A stretch of 64,000 nucleotides of DNA from Procambarus clarkii (GCF_040958095.1 NC_091156.1:19698792-19762791); one strand, 5' to 3'. Shown: positions 48,000 through 59,414, counted from the stretch's first letter. The notes: a model not told the origin generated them from the letters alone. Numbers and translations are program-made.

Positions 48000-48745
48000 A
48001 GCTGTCTGGATTCAAATCTTTCAGGGGTGAGGAGCTTTCAGTTGCATATTGGATTGGGGACCATTCACATATGTAGTATATATCTACATATGTGTGTAAC
48101 TGAAAATTCCACACCCCAGAAGTGACTCGAACCCGGACTGCCAGGAGCACATTGCAAGTGGTGTACACGGTGCCTTAAACCACTGGACCATCAATGATTG
48201 TACAAAAGGCAGTGATAGCTGAGGTTATTTGAACCACCACCCCAATGGCACTTTGATGGTAATCTTGGGCATAGCTATTTCATCAAATCCCCTCATTTTT
48301 GTGGGGCCACGAGAGCAATACAAAGGCGAATAAGCTTCAATGGTCCTCAAGCGTATACGCAACTGAAAACTCCACACCCCAGAAGTGACTCGAACCTAGC
48401 CCGCCAGGAACACATTGCAACTGGTGTACACGGTGCCTTAAACCACTCTACCATCAGTGACTGTACAAAAGATGGTAGCCGAGTCTATTTCCCCTCACCG
48501 TCCCGATGTCACATGGTGGTAATCTTGGGCATAGCTATTTCATCGAATCACTTCACTTTGTGGGGCCACGTGAACAACACAAATGCAAATGAGCTTGAAT
48601 AGTCCCCAAGCATATAAACGACTGAAAACTCCACACCCAAAAGGTGACTCTGGGGTGTGAAGTGCTCCTGGCCGTCTAAGTTCGAGTCGCTTCCGGGGTG
48701 TGGAGTTTTCAGTGGCATATATGCTTGGGGACCATTCAGGCAAGC
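48000..48745. mobile_element. Cluster of a second SINE family (three to four copies)
   Basis: Two minus-strand copies (about 48105-48370 and 48370-48650) share ACTCCACACCCCAGAAGTGA, GTGTACACGGTGCCTTAAAC and GGTAATCTTGGGCATAGCTA. Plus-strand partial copies flank them (48000-48080 and 48650-48745, CGGGGTGTGGAGTTTTCAGT). B-box-like GACTCGAACCC complements are visible. Confidence 0.8.
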
Positions 48746-48747
48746 TT

Positions 48748-48751
<4 letters not shown>

Positions 48752-48796
<45 letters not shown>

Positions 48797-48808
48797 TATA
48801 TATATTGT
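48752..48808. repeat. (TA)n microsatellite left of the LTR element
   Basis: A TA run with one AAAT interruption. A matching TA run lies on the far side of the element (55342-55389). Confidence 0.95.
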
Positions 48809-48866
48809 GACGAGGCCATATAGGTTCCGTGCGATGTTACATATATAACTATATAACCATATAACT

Positions 48867-49270
48867 TGTGACGGTAACGCGTTGGTGTTCGGCTGTTTAA
48901 GGCTAGGGGTATGGCCTCGTCACATAGTTATAAAAAAAAATAGAAAAAACTGGAACTTCGTCTGTGGTAAGGTAAGGAGAAGACACACAAAACACAAGTA
49001 AACTTTAACAATGAAATTTTAATTACGTTAAATAAATCAAAACATGAAAATAATGCACAAACAAATTCTTATAATAAAATCAATGAATCAAAATAATAAG
49101 AATACTTAAATGACACAATGAAAAGTTACGTTAAGTCAAAATAACAAGAAGTGCAACACAAAAGGTAAGTGGGAGGTGCTGGAATATTGGCTTAAAGCCA
49201 CCACCTCTCTCAGTACACGCTAACGTCTAGCTGGGAGGAGTGCTGGCTACGAAAGCACGGAACATTCAAT
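48867..49270 (-). repeat. Truncated LTR, diverged copy
   Basis: It matches the first about 404 bases (plus orientation) of the LTR at 49301-49988, from TGTGACGGTAACGCG to GCACGGAACATTC. At least five differences are visible (for example AAATTCTT for AAATATGT). About 30 bp of other sequence ending CCCCATATAACT joins it to the next LTR. Confidence 0.85.
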
Positions 49271-49300
49271 AGAGGCGAGGTTCCGTGCCCCCATATAACT

Positions 49301-49988
49301 TGTGACGGTAACGCGTTGGTGTTCGGCTGTTTAAGGCTAGGGGTATGGCCTCGTCACATAGTTATAAAAAAAAAATAGAAAAACTGGAACTTCGTCTGTG
49401 GTAAGGTAAGGAGAAGACACACAAAACACAAGTAAACTTTAACAATGAAATTTTAATTACGTTAAATAAATCAAAACATGAAAATAATGCACAAACAAAT
49501 ATGTATAATAAAATCAATCAATCAAAATAATAAGAATACTTAAATGACACAATGAAAAGTTACGTTAAGGCAAAATAACAAGAAGTGCAATACAACAGTT
49601 AAGTGGGAGGTGCTGGAATATTGGCTTAAAGCCACCACCTCTCTCAGTACACGCTAACGTCTAGCTGGGAGGAGTGCTGGCTACGAAAGCACGGAACATT
49701 CTGAAGACTGATGTTGGGGCGACCCCAGACATCGGGTAGTATGGGGGGGGGCGAGGCAGGTGCAGCCAGACCGGCGACCAATCAGCGGAGTCGTAGCGAT
49801 CAACGGGTAGTTTGGTGGTTGGAGTTCGAACAGGTGGCTGGTTGCATACGTTTCTGCTCACCCTGGCAAGCCTTGCTGGTGTTTGTTGTCGTTGTTGGAC
49901 ATTTCTTCCATAGTCTTTTATATAGTTGTGAAGACGTAATTTTGGAGGGAAGAGCAGGCTCAATCTCTTGAAGGAGATTATCGTCACA
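49301..49988 (-). repeat. 3' LTR of gypsy-type retrotransposon
   Basis: 688 bp, starting TGTGACG and ending CGTCACA. It is the same length as the LTR at 54654-55341, with no difference seen on reading both. The purine-rich GGGGGAGAG next to its inner edge (minus strand, 49989-50000) is the likely polypurine tract. Confidence 0.93.
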
Positions 49989-52900
49989 ACTCTCCCCCGA
50001 AGCCTGCGGTTCTGGAAGAAGTACGTCGTTATGTGGTGGAGTAATGGATGGAGTCGCTTCTACTTCATAAACTCTGGAGAGATCATGGGCTAAGATGTTG
50101 TCAGACTCTTGATATAGCGTGTCTCCAGGTTGAATTTCTGCAGTTAGCAAGCCCATAGTAGAAGACGTTGAGATGAGAAGTGGGCGTGCTGCAGGAGGTG
50201 TAGGGTGGTGTGGTCCGTGTTGATGGTGGACCGAGCACTTTTCAGGTGTGGAGTGAAGTGCTGAAGCTTCAGGATGAGGAAGAGTAGCTCCTTGCCAATT
50301 GTTCCATCGTTCCTTGTAGCAGTAGTCGCTGACAGGTGTATTCTTCTCGCCTCGTTGCTGCATCACGACACCACCATCGTCGGTACCATTGGCGTCGACA
50401 TGGAGGATGTAGGGCTTATCTGACGAGGTGAGAGTGGAATTAGAAGAGGGCATAGGAGCACGAGTATTATCCTGAAAGCATTTGGGAAGATCATTAAGGA
50501 TTTCGGAATTAGAAAGCGCTGACTCCTTGTCAGTGCTTTCGGGAGGAGAAGCTGGGAAGGTCTCACTGTGGATGTAGGGTTCTGTGAATGTGGAATAATT
50601 AGTCAAGACAGTGGGAGGAGTACCATTATATTGCTTCAGGAGGTTGACGTGGCACAGCTGGGTCTTCCGCCGCCTATCAGGAGTCTCTATCACATAATTA
50701 TTATTATTCCTGCACTCTTTGACGCAGTAGGGTCCTGAAAATCTGTTTTGTAAAGGTGAACCTGGGATAGGGAAATAAGCAAGGACGAAGTCTCCCGGCT
50801 TGAATTTTCTTACTTTGCTGGTCTGGTCGTAATGAGTCTTCATTCTCACCTGGGCTTTCAATAGATTATCATGAGCAAAGCGGTGGACTCTCTCTAGAAT
50901 GTGTTGAAGGTTTTGAAGAAACTGGGGCACATTCTGATGCTCACTGAAGGTGGCATCTCTGAGAGAGTCTTTGAAAGCCTTAAGGGGAGTACGGCACTTA
51001 CGGCCGTAGAGCATCTCATAAGGAGATACTCCTAGGGACTCATTGGGGAGACTTCTGAAAATACACATTATTAGGTCAATCTGCTTATCCCAATCCTTTG
51101 AGGTTTCACTACAAAACTTTTTCAAGAGTGCTTTGATGGTCTGATGACTACGTTCAAGAGAACCCTGTGAAGCAGGATGATAGGGGCTGGACAATACCTG
51201 TTTGATGTTGAACTCCTCCAGTGTCCTTTTGAAGAGATCACTGGTGAAGTTGGTGCCACAGTCACTTTGAATCTCCCTGGGAAATCCGTATTGAGTGAAG
51301 ATCTTCAATAGATGTTTGATAACCGTAGCAGCCGTGATGTTCTTCACTGGAACTGCTATGGGAAATCTGGTGGTAGGACACAGGATGGTTAGGATGTAGG
51401 CGTTACCTGAACTGGTCCGAGGTAAAGGACCGACACAGTCTATTATGAGTCTGTGGAAAGGTTCCGCAGGCACCTGTATGGGAATCAGTGGTGCTCTGGG
51501 AATGGAGACGTTCGGTTTGCCTGCCATCTGACATGTATGACACTGTTTTACGTACTGTTTGACGTTATTTACCATACCTGGCCAGTAGTAGTCTTGGCGA
51601 ATCCCATGGTAAGTCTTGTTGAAGCCGTAGTGGGAGAATGCTCCATGGGCCAGGTGTAGAATAGTGGGCCGCAGGCTGGTGGGAATCACAAGTTGTTCGG
51701 TGTTGGCCCAATCGTCCTCCTCCTTCAGTTTACTGGGTCTATATCTGCGGTAGAGCAAGTCGTTCTCTAGGAAGAACCCAGGAATACTGTCGGGTTGAGT
51801 CTCAGCCTGGAAAAACAATGGTGTTAAAGTAAGATCTTCCCTCTGCAACTTACGGAACTCCAACTTGGTCAGATGCGGGGGTAGTTTCTGAGGGTCTTGA
51901 GGGACAGCGGTGGCAGTAGAGTCAGCTGGCTGTGGACGTGCGGCTTGTGCACGGGTGGTCACGAGAACCGGAGGAGAAACTTCATCACTCTCTTGAACCT
52001 CTGCTGGAACATACTCGAGAATAGGATTTATTGGCACAGAGTTACACACCTGGGGTTTGTCCATGACGATCAGGTTGGTCGGTTGCAGGTCTTCTGCCAA
52101 GTCGTTGCCTAGGAGAAGTTGCACTCCAGGCATGGGAAAAGGCTTTTCCCTGACGGCGACTTGGACTTCCCCGTTCACGTAGGGACAATCCAGGTGGACT
52201 CTGGCGAGAGGGTATGGAGTAGTAGCAGTGAGGTCAGTGATGAAGACTGTTTCCCCGGTGTAGACTATGTTGGGCACAGCCGACTTCAAGATGATTGATT
52301 GTAGAGCCGCTGTGTCCCTCAAGATCTTCAATTTGAAACGTCCCTCCGGATTTGAACCGTTGGCAGAGACAGTTCCAGTATACAGGTGGTTACTGAAAAG
52401 AGAAAGATCATTAACATCAACACCAACATTCATCACAGGCTTACCGGACTTAGGAGGAGTGGGTTTGGGTCGTTGTTGGTCAGTGGTTCCCTTGTATTGA
52501 GACTTACCACACTTGTCTATGGTATGTCCATAGAGTCTACAATACTTGCAGTACAGTTGTGAACCAGCTTGATCGGGGCTCACCTTCTCGTAACTGTACC
52601 ACGACTTCTTACTGGAGGATGGTTCGGGTGTCAGCCGGTGGATGAGGCTGTAAGTGTCAGCCGACTTAGCACACTTCAGGTAGTCGGTTTCTTCTTTATC
52701 TGCTAAGTAGAGGCGGACAGGAGGCGGCACACGTCTCAAGAATTCTTCAACAAGCATCAGGTTGACGAGTTCTGTAAAAGTAGAGACATGTGCTGCTTCC
52801 AGCCATTTCATGAAATACCTCCGTTTCGTGTTAGCAAACTCGAGGAAGGTAGTGGTACTTGCCTTCAGGTGGTCACGGAATTTCCTTCTATAACTTTCGG

Positions 52901-53858
52901 TGGAAAGTAGGTAGGCGTCTAACACTGCTTGTTTCAGAGTGTAGTAGTCATTCTCAGACGCCAAAGTACTGAGTGTGACTGCAGCTCTACCTGTAAGATG
53001 GACTCTGAGAAGTGTTGCCCATTGGTCGACAGGCCAACTGAGTTGATTAGCGAGGGTTTCAAAGGTGGTAAAGAACACATCAACTTCTGCTTCTACAAAG
53101 GATGGCATTAACTTACTTGCATGTGATATATTAAAACTGACGGGAAGATTGGCAGTAGCTTGTTGGCGTTGAGTGAAGTGTGAAGTTTCCAAGGAGATTT
53201 CGCGTTGACGACACTCTAGAGCCAGAGTCGCTTGTTGCTTGTCATGTTCGCGTTGCATCTCCAACTCGCGTCGTTTGGTTTCAAGCTGTACTCGTTCCCG
53301 CTCCTGGAGTAGTGCAACCTCACGTTCTTGTTCGTCTCTCCTCAAGGCAGCTTCACGTTCTCTGAGGGTGATTTCTCGTTCTTGTTCTTCCCTCCTCAAA
53401 GCAGCTTCGCGTTCTTGTTCGTCTCTCCTCAAAGCGGCTTCGCGTTCGTGTTCTTCCCTTCGTATGGCAGCTGCTTCTCTTTGCTGCTCACGTTCAATCT
53501 TGGCCAGCTCTAGTTTAAGTTTCATCGTAGCCAAGTCAGTTTTCTCTGCAATATAGTAAGTTTCATGAGTTTCAGAGTCTATCTTACCTTGCTCTAAATA
53601 GTAATCCAGCAACAGGTTGTGTAGGTCATTTTTGTTGGCTTGGTAGGGAACTTCTAGTTGATACTCATGTGCAAGAGTTTGTAGTTCAGTCCTCTTGGCA
53701 CGACTCAAAGTCCCTATTTCACCTGCTGGATTTGCACGGAAAGTTTGGAGACGAAACATGGTGAAATTAGCAAATAAAGGTACACGAATGTTCAATAATG
53801 AAATGTCAGAAACAGGACAACGTGGCAACTGGTACCTATCCTGTGTGATCTTTAACAA
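49989..53858 (-). CDS. Ty3/gypsy-type Gag-protease-integrase polyprotein, RT deleted, RNase H broken
   Basis: One long minus-strand frame runs from 53858 into the LTR (stop near 49800). The true start is probably the ATG about 33 codons in (MFRLQTFRANPAGEIG). A charged coiled-coil (REEHEREAALRRDEQERE type, about residues 120-210) and a gag region follow. A CCHC knuckle (CKYCRLYGHTIDKC) is near residue 436. A protease-like RDTAALQS is near 515. The integrase zinc domain runs from HGAFSHYG to CHTC, about 736-775. The integrase core has acidic residues in IDCVGPLP (about 806), QSDCGTNF (about 865) and GSLERSHQ (about 901). A GPY/F module (NRFSGPYCVKE) is near 1040. About 100 codons later, RNase H remnants begin (YILHVDANGT...VVMQQ). 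The next RNase H part (GKELLFLILKLQHF, NTDHTTLHLL) is in another frame, and DNILAHDLSRV returns to the first. No reverse transcriptase (YxDD) is present. Integrase upstream of RNase H is the order of Gmr1-like elements. Confidence 0.9.
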
Positions 53859-53859
53859 T

Positions 53860-54653
53860 TAACGTTAAGTGAAAGATATTAAATGATTAAATTAAATCAA
53901 GGGCGCAGGAAATCTTGTACCCGGTACTCATGTAAGAGAATAAGGGCAAGAAAATCCTACTAACAAATGAAACAAAGTTTCGAAAACAAATGAAACAGTT
54001 AAATGCTTCAAAAGTAAAATTGGTAGTCCAAGGATGTAGGCATACCTTGCCAAGTCTCTATAGGACATAAAGCAAGTTTTTCCCACTGAATTTAATATGA
54101 TACTTACAGAATTAGCGAACTTTTGTGCTCTGAAAAAAATAAGCTAATTCCCTACCGTTGTATGTATCATCATCTCTGACTGACGTGTAGGGGTGCGAGG
54201 TGTCAACTGGTGACGAGAACTGCTGCTGAGGTCCCAATTCAGCAACTAAAGTTCGAGCTAGAGGAACTATGGCCCTCTTTGTCCTCCTACAGTCAGATTG
54301 CAGAAGATTGGGTACTCTTGACCCGGGGCAGACCACAGTACCAGGGTACCAATATGATGATCTGTCAGAATGAGAAATATTCAAGGGACATAGATGGTAA
54401 ATACGAGTAATAACATGGAGGGAGAGATGACCAATTAAGAGTATGACTGAGGCCTACAGTCACCACGTAATCCAAAGTTGTCTCACCTTCACTATATGTT
54501 ACTCTCGTAATGCACAATACACCGCACCTTATAAAAAATGAAATTGAATGAAAAATAGTAAAGCTACGTTAACAAAGTTAAATACGCTTACCATAAATTA
54601 CCACTTAGCACCAGTACCTGAGTGAAGCTCCTAGGACAGGCCCCCATATAACT
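53860..54653 (-). other. Untranslated leader of the LTR element
   Basis: About 800 bp lies between the 5' LTR and the gag start. Directly inside the LTR the minus strand reads AGTTATATGGGGGCC. The TGG six bases in could begin a primer-binding site, but I cannot name the tRNA. Confidence 0.6.
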
Positions 54654-55338
54654 TGTGACGGTAACGCGTTGGTGTTCGGCTGTTTAAGGCTAGGGGTATG
54701 GCCTCGTCACATAGTTATAAAAAAAAAATAGAAAAACTGGAACTTCGTCTGTGGTAAGGTAAGGAGAAGACACACAAAACACAAGTAAACTTTAACAATG
54801 AAATTTTAATTACGTTAAATAAATCAAAACATGAAAATAATGCACAAACAAATATGTATAATAAAATCAATCAATCAAAATAATAAGAATACTTAAATGA
54901 CACAATGAAAAGTTACGTTAAGGCAAAATAACAAGAAGTGCAATACAACAGTTAAGTGGGAGGTGCTGGAATATTGGCTTAAAGCCACCACCTCTCTCAG
55001 TACACGCTAACGTCTAGCTGGGAGGAGTGCTGGCTACGAAAGCACGGAACATTCTGAAGACTGATGTTGGGGCGACCCCAGACATCGGGTAGTATGGGGG
55101 GGGGCGAGGCAGGTGCAGCCAGACCGGCGACCAATCAGCGGAGTCGTAGCGATCAACGGGTAGTTTGGTGGTTGGAGTTCGAACAGGTGGCTGGTTGCAT
55201 ACGTTTCTGCTCACCCTGGCAAGCCTTGCTGGTGTTTGTTGTCGTTGTTGGACATTTCTTCCATAGTCTTTTATATAGTTGTGAAGACGTAATTTTGGAG
55301 GGAAGAGCAGGCTCAATCTCTTGAAGGAGATTATCGTC

Positions 55339-55341
<3 letters not shown>
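54654..55341 (-). repeat. 5' LTR of gypsy-type retrotransposon
   Basis: 688 bp, TGTGACG to CGTCACA, apparently identical to 49301-49988. This implies a recent insertion despite the internal deletion. Confidence 0.93.

Positions 55342-55389
<48 letters not shown>
55342..55389. repeat. (TA)n microsatellite right of the LTR element
   Basis: A pure AT run touching the last base of the LTR. With 48752-48808 it suggests insertion into a TA microsatellite, which hides any target-site duplication. Confidence 0.95.
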
Positions 55390-55391
<2 letters not shown>

Positions 55392-55439
55392 CTTGAATCA
55401 ACATATTTATATTTTTCTTCAAAATTGTTTAATCAAAAT

Positions 55440-55912
55440 CAATAGGGAACACCACCAACGACTAACGAACACTATCAACGACTAGCTAACACTACCAACG
55501 ACCAGCAAACACTACCAACGACCAGCGAACACTACCAACGACCAGCGAACACGACCAGCGAACACTACCAGCGAACACTACCAACGACCAGCGAACACTA
55601 CCAACGACCAGCGAACACTACCAACGACCAGCGAACACTACCAGCGAACACTACCAACGACCCGCGAACACTACCAACGACCAGCGAACACTACCAACGA
55701 CCAGCGAACACTACCAACGACCCGCGAACACTACCAACGACCAGCGAACACTACCAACGACCAGCGAACACTACCAACGACCAGCGAACACTACCAACGA
55801 CCAGCGAACACTACCAACGACCAGCGAACACTACCAACGACCAGCGAACACTACCAACGACCAGCGAACACTACCAACGACCAGCGAACACTAACAAAGA
55901 CTAAGGAAGACT
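55440..55912. repeat. 20-bp minisatellite, about 22 copies
   Basis: The unit is ACCAACGACCAGCGAACACT. Some copies are cut to ACCAGCGAACACT or have CCCGCG. Confidence 0.95.
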
Positions 55913-56036
55913 GGGTATATCAGCACGTCCCATTAACTCCTCAGCAACACACTACCAGCAACCCTCTTTGACGCTGTAATGACACGACGCTCATACTAAT
56001 AAATGAGGTGTAAAAATGCCTAATGGCTATACTCAC

Positions 56037-56121
56037 CGCCTGCATTCCAAGTATGTTACGGGAGTATAGGAAGAAAAATGCATAGCAATGGGCCCACACC
56101 ACCCAGGTCATGGACATCACT
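56037..56121 (-). CDS. nrf-6-like: nrf-6-like acyltransferase, exon 5 as numbered here
   Basis: The acceptor TTTCCACAG|AGT and donor CAGGCG|GTGAGT bound 85 nt, phase 2 in and phase 0 out. Joined to exon 4 it reads HGIRVMSMTWVVWAHCYAFF then FLYSRNILGMQA. GIR-x-MSMTWVV-x-xH carries the histidine conserved in the Acyltransferase-3 fold, which is thought to be needed for transfer activity. Intron 5, downstream, contains the whole LTR retrotransposon. Confidence 0.95.
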
Positions 56122-56569
56122 CTGTGGAAACATTACGTGAGGATAAAGTTAATAAAATATTGCGTGCATATTTATTGATACATATTTAATGTATTCATAT
56201 TAATGTAATGTATTAAAACTTTCTTGCAGGTCCCCTTCTGAGTATCTGAGCCCAGGGATATCTGCAGCCCTTGCTTTAGATGAGATTAGATAAGATTAGA
56301 GACTCGTGATTAGATGAGACGAGCGTTGTCTCAGCCAGTTCCTTGTTTGACTCAAAATTAAAAATCTTAATTGATTAAGTTGACTTGAATTATTATCCTA
56401 CTTTAGTCAAATCTATTTTGCAAATAACTTTTTCATATTGGTGTAAGTACAATACTTAATTTGGATAAGTCTTGGTTCCCGATCTATTAAGAATATTGAT
56501 TTGGCCTCGTGAAAGCATGAAATATATTAGTTTTTTTTATTATTTTTCCTACACTTTATATATACTAAT
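56122..56569. other. Intron, AT-rich
   Basis: No element recognised. Confidence 0.4.
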
Positions 56570-57545
56570 ATATATATGTCAGCCCGTCCTCCTGAACCGA
56601 GAGTACTTACAGTAATTGTTAGTTGGAAGTACCAATATGTAGTGATGAACCACTAAAGAGTACCAATATGTAGTGATGAACCACTAAAGAGTACCAATAT
56701 GTAGTGATGAACCACTTATGAGTACCAATATGTAGTGATGAACCATCAAAAAGTACCAATATATGGTGATGAATCACTAAGAAGTGCCAATATGTAGTGA
56801 TGAACCACCAAAGAGTACCAATATGTAGTGATGAAGCACTTATGAGTACCAATATGTAGTGATGAACCACCATAGAGTACCAATATGTAGTGGTGAACCA
56901 TCAAAAAGTACCAATATATAGTGATGAATCACTAAGAAGTACCAATATGTAGTGATGAACCACTTATGAAATCCAATATGTAGTGATGAACCACCAAAGA
57001 GTACCAATATGTAGTGATGAACCACCAAAGAGTACCAATATGTAGTGATGAACCACCAAAGAGTACCAATATGTAGTGATGAACCACCAAAGTGTACCAA
57101 TATGTAGTGATGAACCACCAAAGTGTACCAATATGTAGTGATGAACCACCAAAGTGTACCAATATGTAGAGATGAACCACTTATGAGTACCAATATGTAG
57201 TGAAGAACCACTAAAGAGTACCAATATATAGTGATGAACCATCAAAAGTTCACTTTCTGAACATTTACTTCTATAGAGTCCGGATTATATAAAGCTAAAA
57301 AACAATCTTAACCACATTTAGGCCTAGTATAGCACACATGTATCATATTAGACCTAAGATAGCGTGCAATAAGCCCAAGATAGCCAGGACGGGTTGGGTT
57401 ACATATCTATGTGGCGTTTGAAGCTTCCCATTGGTCCAAATTCGGTAATGCAAAAGTCCTAGCGGCCAACACTACACATTGGTACTTTCCACCTGACAAG
57501 TACTCTAAGTTGTGTTGTTTTTGGAGGAAGGAATGTGTATAGTGG
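56570..57545. mobile_element. MITE-like element, copy 2, with internally expanded terminal repeat
   Basis: The left end CCGTCCTCCTGAACCGAGAG and TACTTACAGTAATTGTTAG is matched in reverse complement by the right end (about 57470-57535). The centre (GCCTAGTATAGCACACATG, CCTAAGATAGCGTGC) matches the centre of 31920-32295 in reverse. Between the left end and the centre sits the 31-bp array at 56626-57250. Confidence 0.7.
56626..57250. repeat. 31-bp minisatellite derived from a MITE terminal repeat, about 20 copies
   Basis: The unit GTACCAATATGTAGTGATGA + ACCACCAAAGA equals the inner part of the terminal inverted repeat of the element that contains it. It also matches the TIR at 31960-31985 and 32215-32245. 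Confidence 0.93.
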
Positions 57546-57693
57546 CCTAGAAGTGGTCCCAGCAGAGGGGAGACCTGGAAGTGGTCCCAGCAGAGGGGAG
57601 ACCTGGAAGTGGTCCCAGCAGAGGGGAGACCTGGAAGTGGTCCTAGCAGAGGGGGAGACCAGGAAGTGGTCCCAGCAGAGGGGAGACCTGGAA
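57535..57693. repeat. 28-bp tandem repeat, about 5 copies
   Basis: The unit AGACCTGGAAGTGGTCCCAG + CAGAGGGG. Confidence 0.92.
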
Positions 57694-57796
57694 GTGTCTC
57701 ATGTATCTTGTACTGTGCACCTTGTGTGTCTCATGTATCATCATGAATCGTACCGTGCTTTACAGTCTCTCATCATCACCAGCGACATATTCTCAC

Positions 57797-57905
57797 CTGA
57801 TTCCATGTAGGCAGGAAATTACTTCAGGATTTTTCTTATTATTAATGGCAAATATTTTCTTGATGTTGGTGTAGGCTGAGAAGGCTAGCAGGAACCGCCA
57901 AGGAC
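57797..57905 (-). CDS. nrf-6-like: nrf-6-like acyltransferase, exon 4 as numbered here
   Basis: The acceptor CCTTTGCAG|GTC and donor ATCAG|GTGAGA bound 109 nt, phase 1 in and phase 2 out. It encodes GPWRFLLAFSAYTNIKKIFA and INNKKNPEVISCLHGIR. FLLAFSxYTNxKKIF and the CLHGIR end are standard NRF-6 landmarks between the first helix and the catalytic-histidine helix. The 3' splice site is bordered by a 20-bp minisatellite (57912-58265) whose reverse complement, rich in CTTTGG, merges with the pyrimidine tract. Confidence 0.95.
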
Positions 57906-57911
57906 CTGCAA

Positions 57912-58265
57912 AGGTGACCAAAGTTAACCAAAGTGGACCAAAGTTAACCAAAGTGGACCAAAGTTAACCAAAGTGGGCCAAAGTTAACCAAAGTGGGCCA
58001 AAGTGGTCCAAAGTTAACCAAAGAGGACCAAAGTTAACCAAAGTGGACCAAAGTTAACCAAAGTGGACCAAAGTTAACCAAAGTGGACCAAAGTTAACCA
58101 AAGAGGACCAAAGTTAACCAAAGTGGACCAAAGTTAACCAAAGTGGACCAAAGTTAACCAAAGTGAACCAAAGTTAACCAAAGTGGGCCAAAGTGGTCCA
58201 AAGTTAACCAAAGAGGACGAAAGTGGACCAAAGTTAACCAAAGAGGACCAAAGTGGACCAAAGTT
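57912..58265. repeat. 20-bp minisatellite abutting a splice acceptor, about 18 copies
   Basis: The unit is CCAAAGTTAACCAAAGTGGA. The first unit (GCAAAGGTGACCAAAGTTAA) contains the acceptor of exon 4 and is a variant of the repeat. Confidence 0.95.
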
Positions 58266-58324
58266 AACTCAAGAGAGCACACAATACTTAAATTTACATT
58301 GAATATTAGATATGAATCCTTATT

Positions 58325-58577
58325 TCCCAGCTGCTGAGGACAGGAAGTCCGTCTGGGTTCTGGTAGGCCCTTCCCCCTCTTTGTCCAACTTCAGACCCTC
58401 TGCAGGTTGCAATCTATAACAGTTGTCTAGCTCACGAGTACCTATTTACTGCTAGGTGATTAGCAAGGTATCAAGGTGCAAGAACACATGCCCAATCGCC
58501 TTTCTTTAGAGGCGAGAATCGTACCCGGGACCTTTCGGTTGTGAGCAGACCACGCTGACTACTGTGCTAAATCATGA
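58325..58577 (-). mobile_element. tRNA-derived SINE, minus strand
   Basis: GGACAGGAAGTCCGTCTGGG, CACGAGTACCTATTTACTGC and the B-box complement GCGAGAATCGTACCCGGGAC lie in the same order as in the copies at 27240 and 27512. Confidence 0.8.
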
Positions 58578-59264
58578 ATAATCTTGCAAGGAGCATTAGT
58601 TGACAAGTATGAGTCTTGCAAGGAGCATTAGTTGACAAGTATGAGGGAGCCCAATTTTCGTCCTAGGTCTTTCATTTTGGTATCAATGGGTTCGCAATGG
58701 AATTCTCTAGAGGAATATTAGCATACAATATAAAAAAACCTGGTCACGCTCCAACCGCCGACGAGTTGAAGACGGGCCACGCGTTAGCCGCGAGTGAGGG
58801 CCCAGACGCCTTCCAGCTTCTCTAACCCTGTCCATGGAGGACAGAAGAAAATGTATATATGCTGGTTAGCATTGTAAATGTGTGGCCACGTCTGTGGTAG
58901 AAAATAATAAAAAAAAAAAAAAAAAAAGCTACACTCCCAATTCCTGCCCACAAATGTTTAGTATTATTACTTGTTGCTGATCTCAATTTTCGTGTTACAG
59001 CGCTCATTTAGGTATGAAATTGTTCCTAATAGAATGCTTTAGATGGATATGTGCATATAAGGACCAATTGAAGAACAATATTGCCTGTACAATACGCGAA
59101 AGTATGAAAAAAAAAAAAATATACAAAATAATACAATTGTTTGTACCTACCACCTCAGTGTTGTGTGTTGAACATGACATAGGCGTGTAGAGAAGACATA
59201 GGGGCGCATTTTGAAACCAGTCCCAAAAAAATCGGATAAAAACCTGATTTTTGGCGATTATTTT
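58578..59264. other. Intron; one 34-bp direct duplication and poly-A runs
   Basis: ATCTTGCAAGGAGCATTAGT is duplicated in tandem (58580-58645). Poly-A runs lie near 58908-58927 and 59109-59120. Confidence 0.5.
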
Positions 59265-59414
59265 AGTGGACGACGCAGCATTGCGTCGTCCCCGAGATTA
59301 CCGACAGTAAACTGGCGACGCAGCATTGCGTCATGCCCGAACGAAAGTGTTATATTAACACTTTCGTTCGGGCAAGAGTTGTGGGTATGTATATATATAT
59401 ATACATACCCACAA
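59265..59414. repeat. Cluster of four palindromes
   Basis: GACGACGCAGCATTGCGTCGTC (59269-59290, arms 9 bp), a similar 16-bp one at 59317-59332, a 39-bp inverted repeat with 18-bp perfect arms (59335-59373, arms GCCCGAACGAAAGTGTTA), and a perfect 36-bp palindrome at 59379-59414 starting TTGTGGGTATG. They immediately precede the GA tract. Confidence 0.95.

Noticed and set aside
49661..49987. A 108-codon frame found identically in both LTRs
   Set aside because: It overlaps the end of the polyprotein frame and the LTR regulatory region. The identity reflects LTR identity, not a conserved gene.
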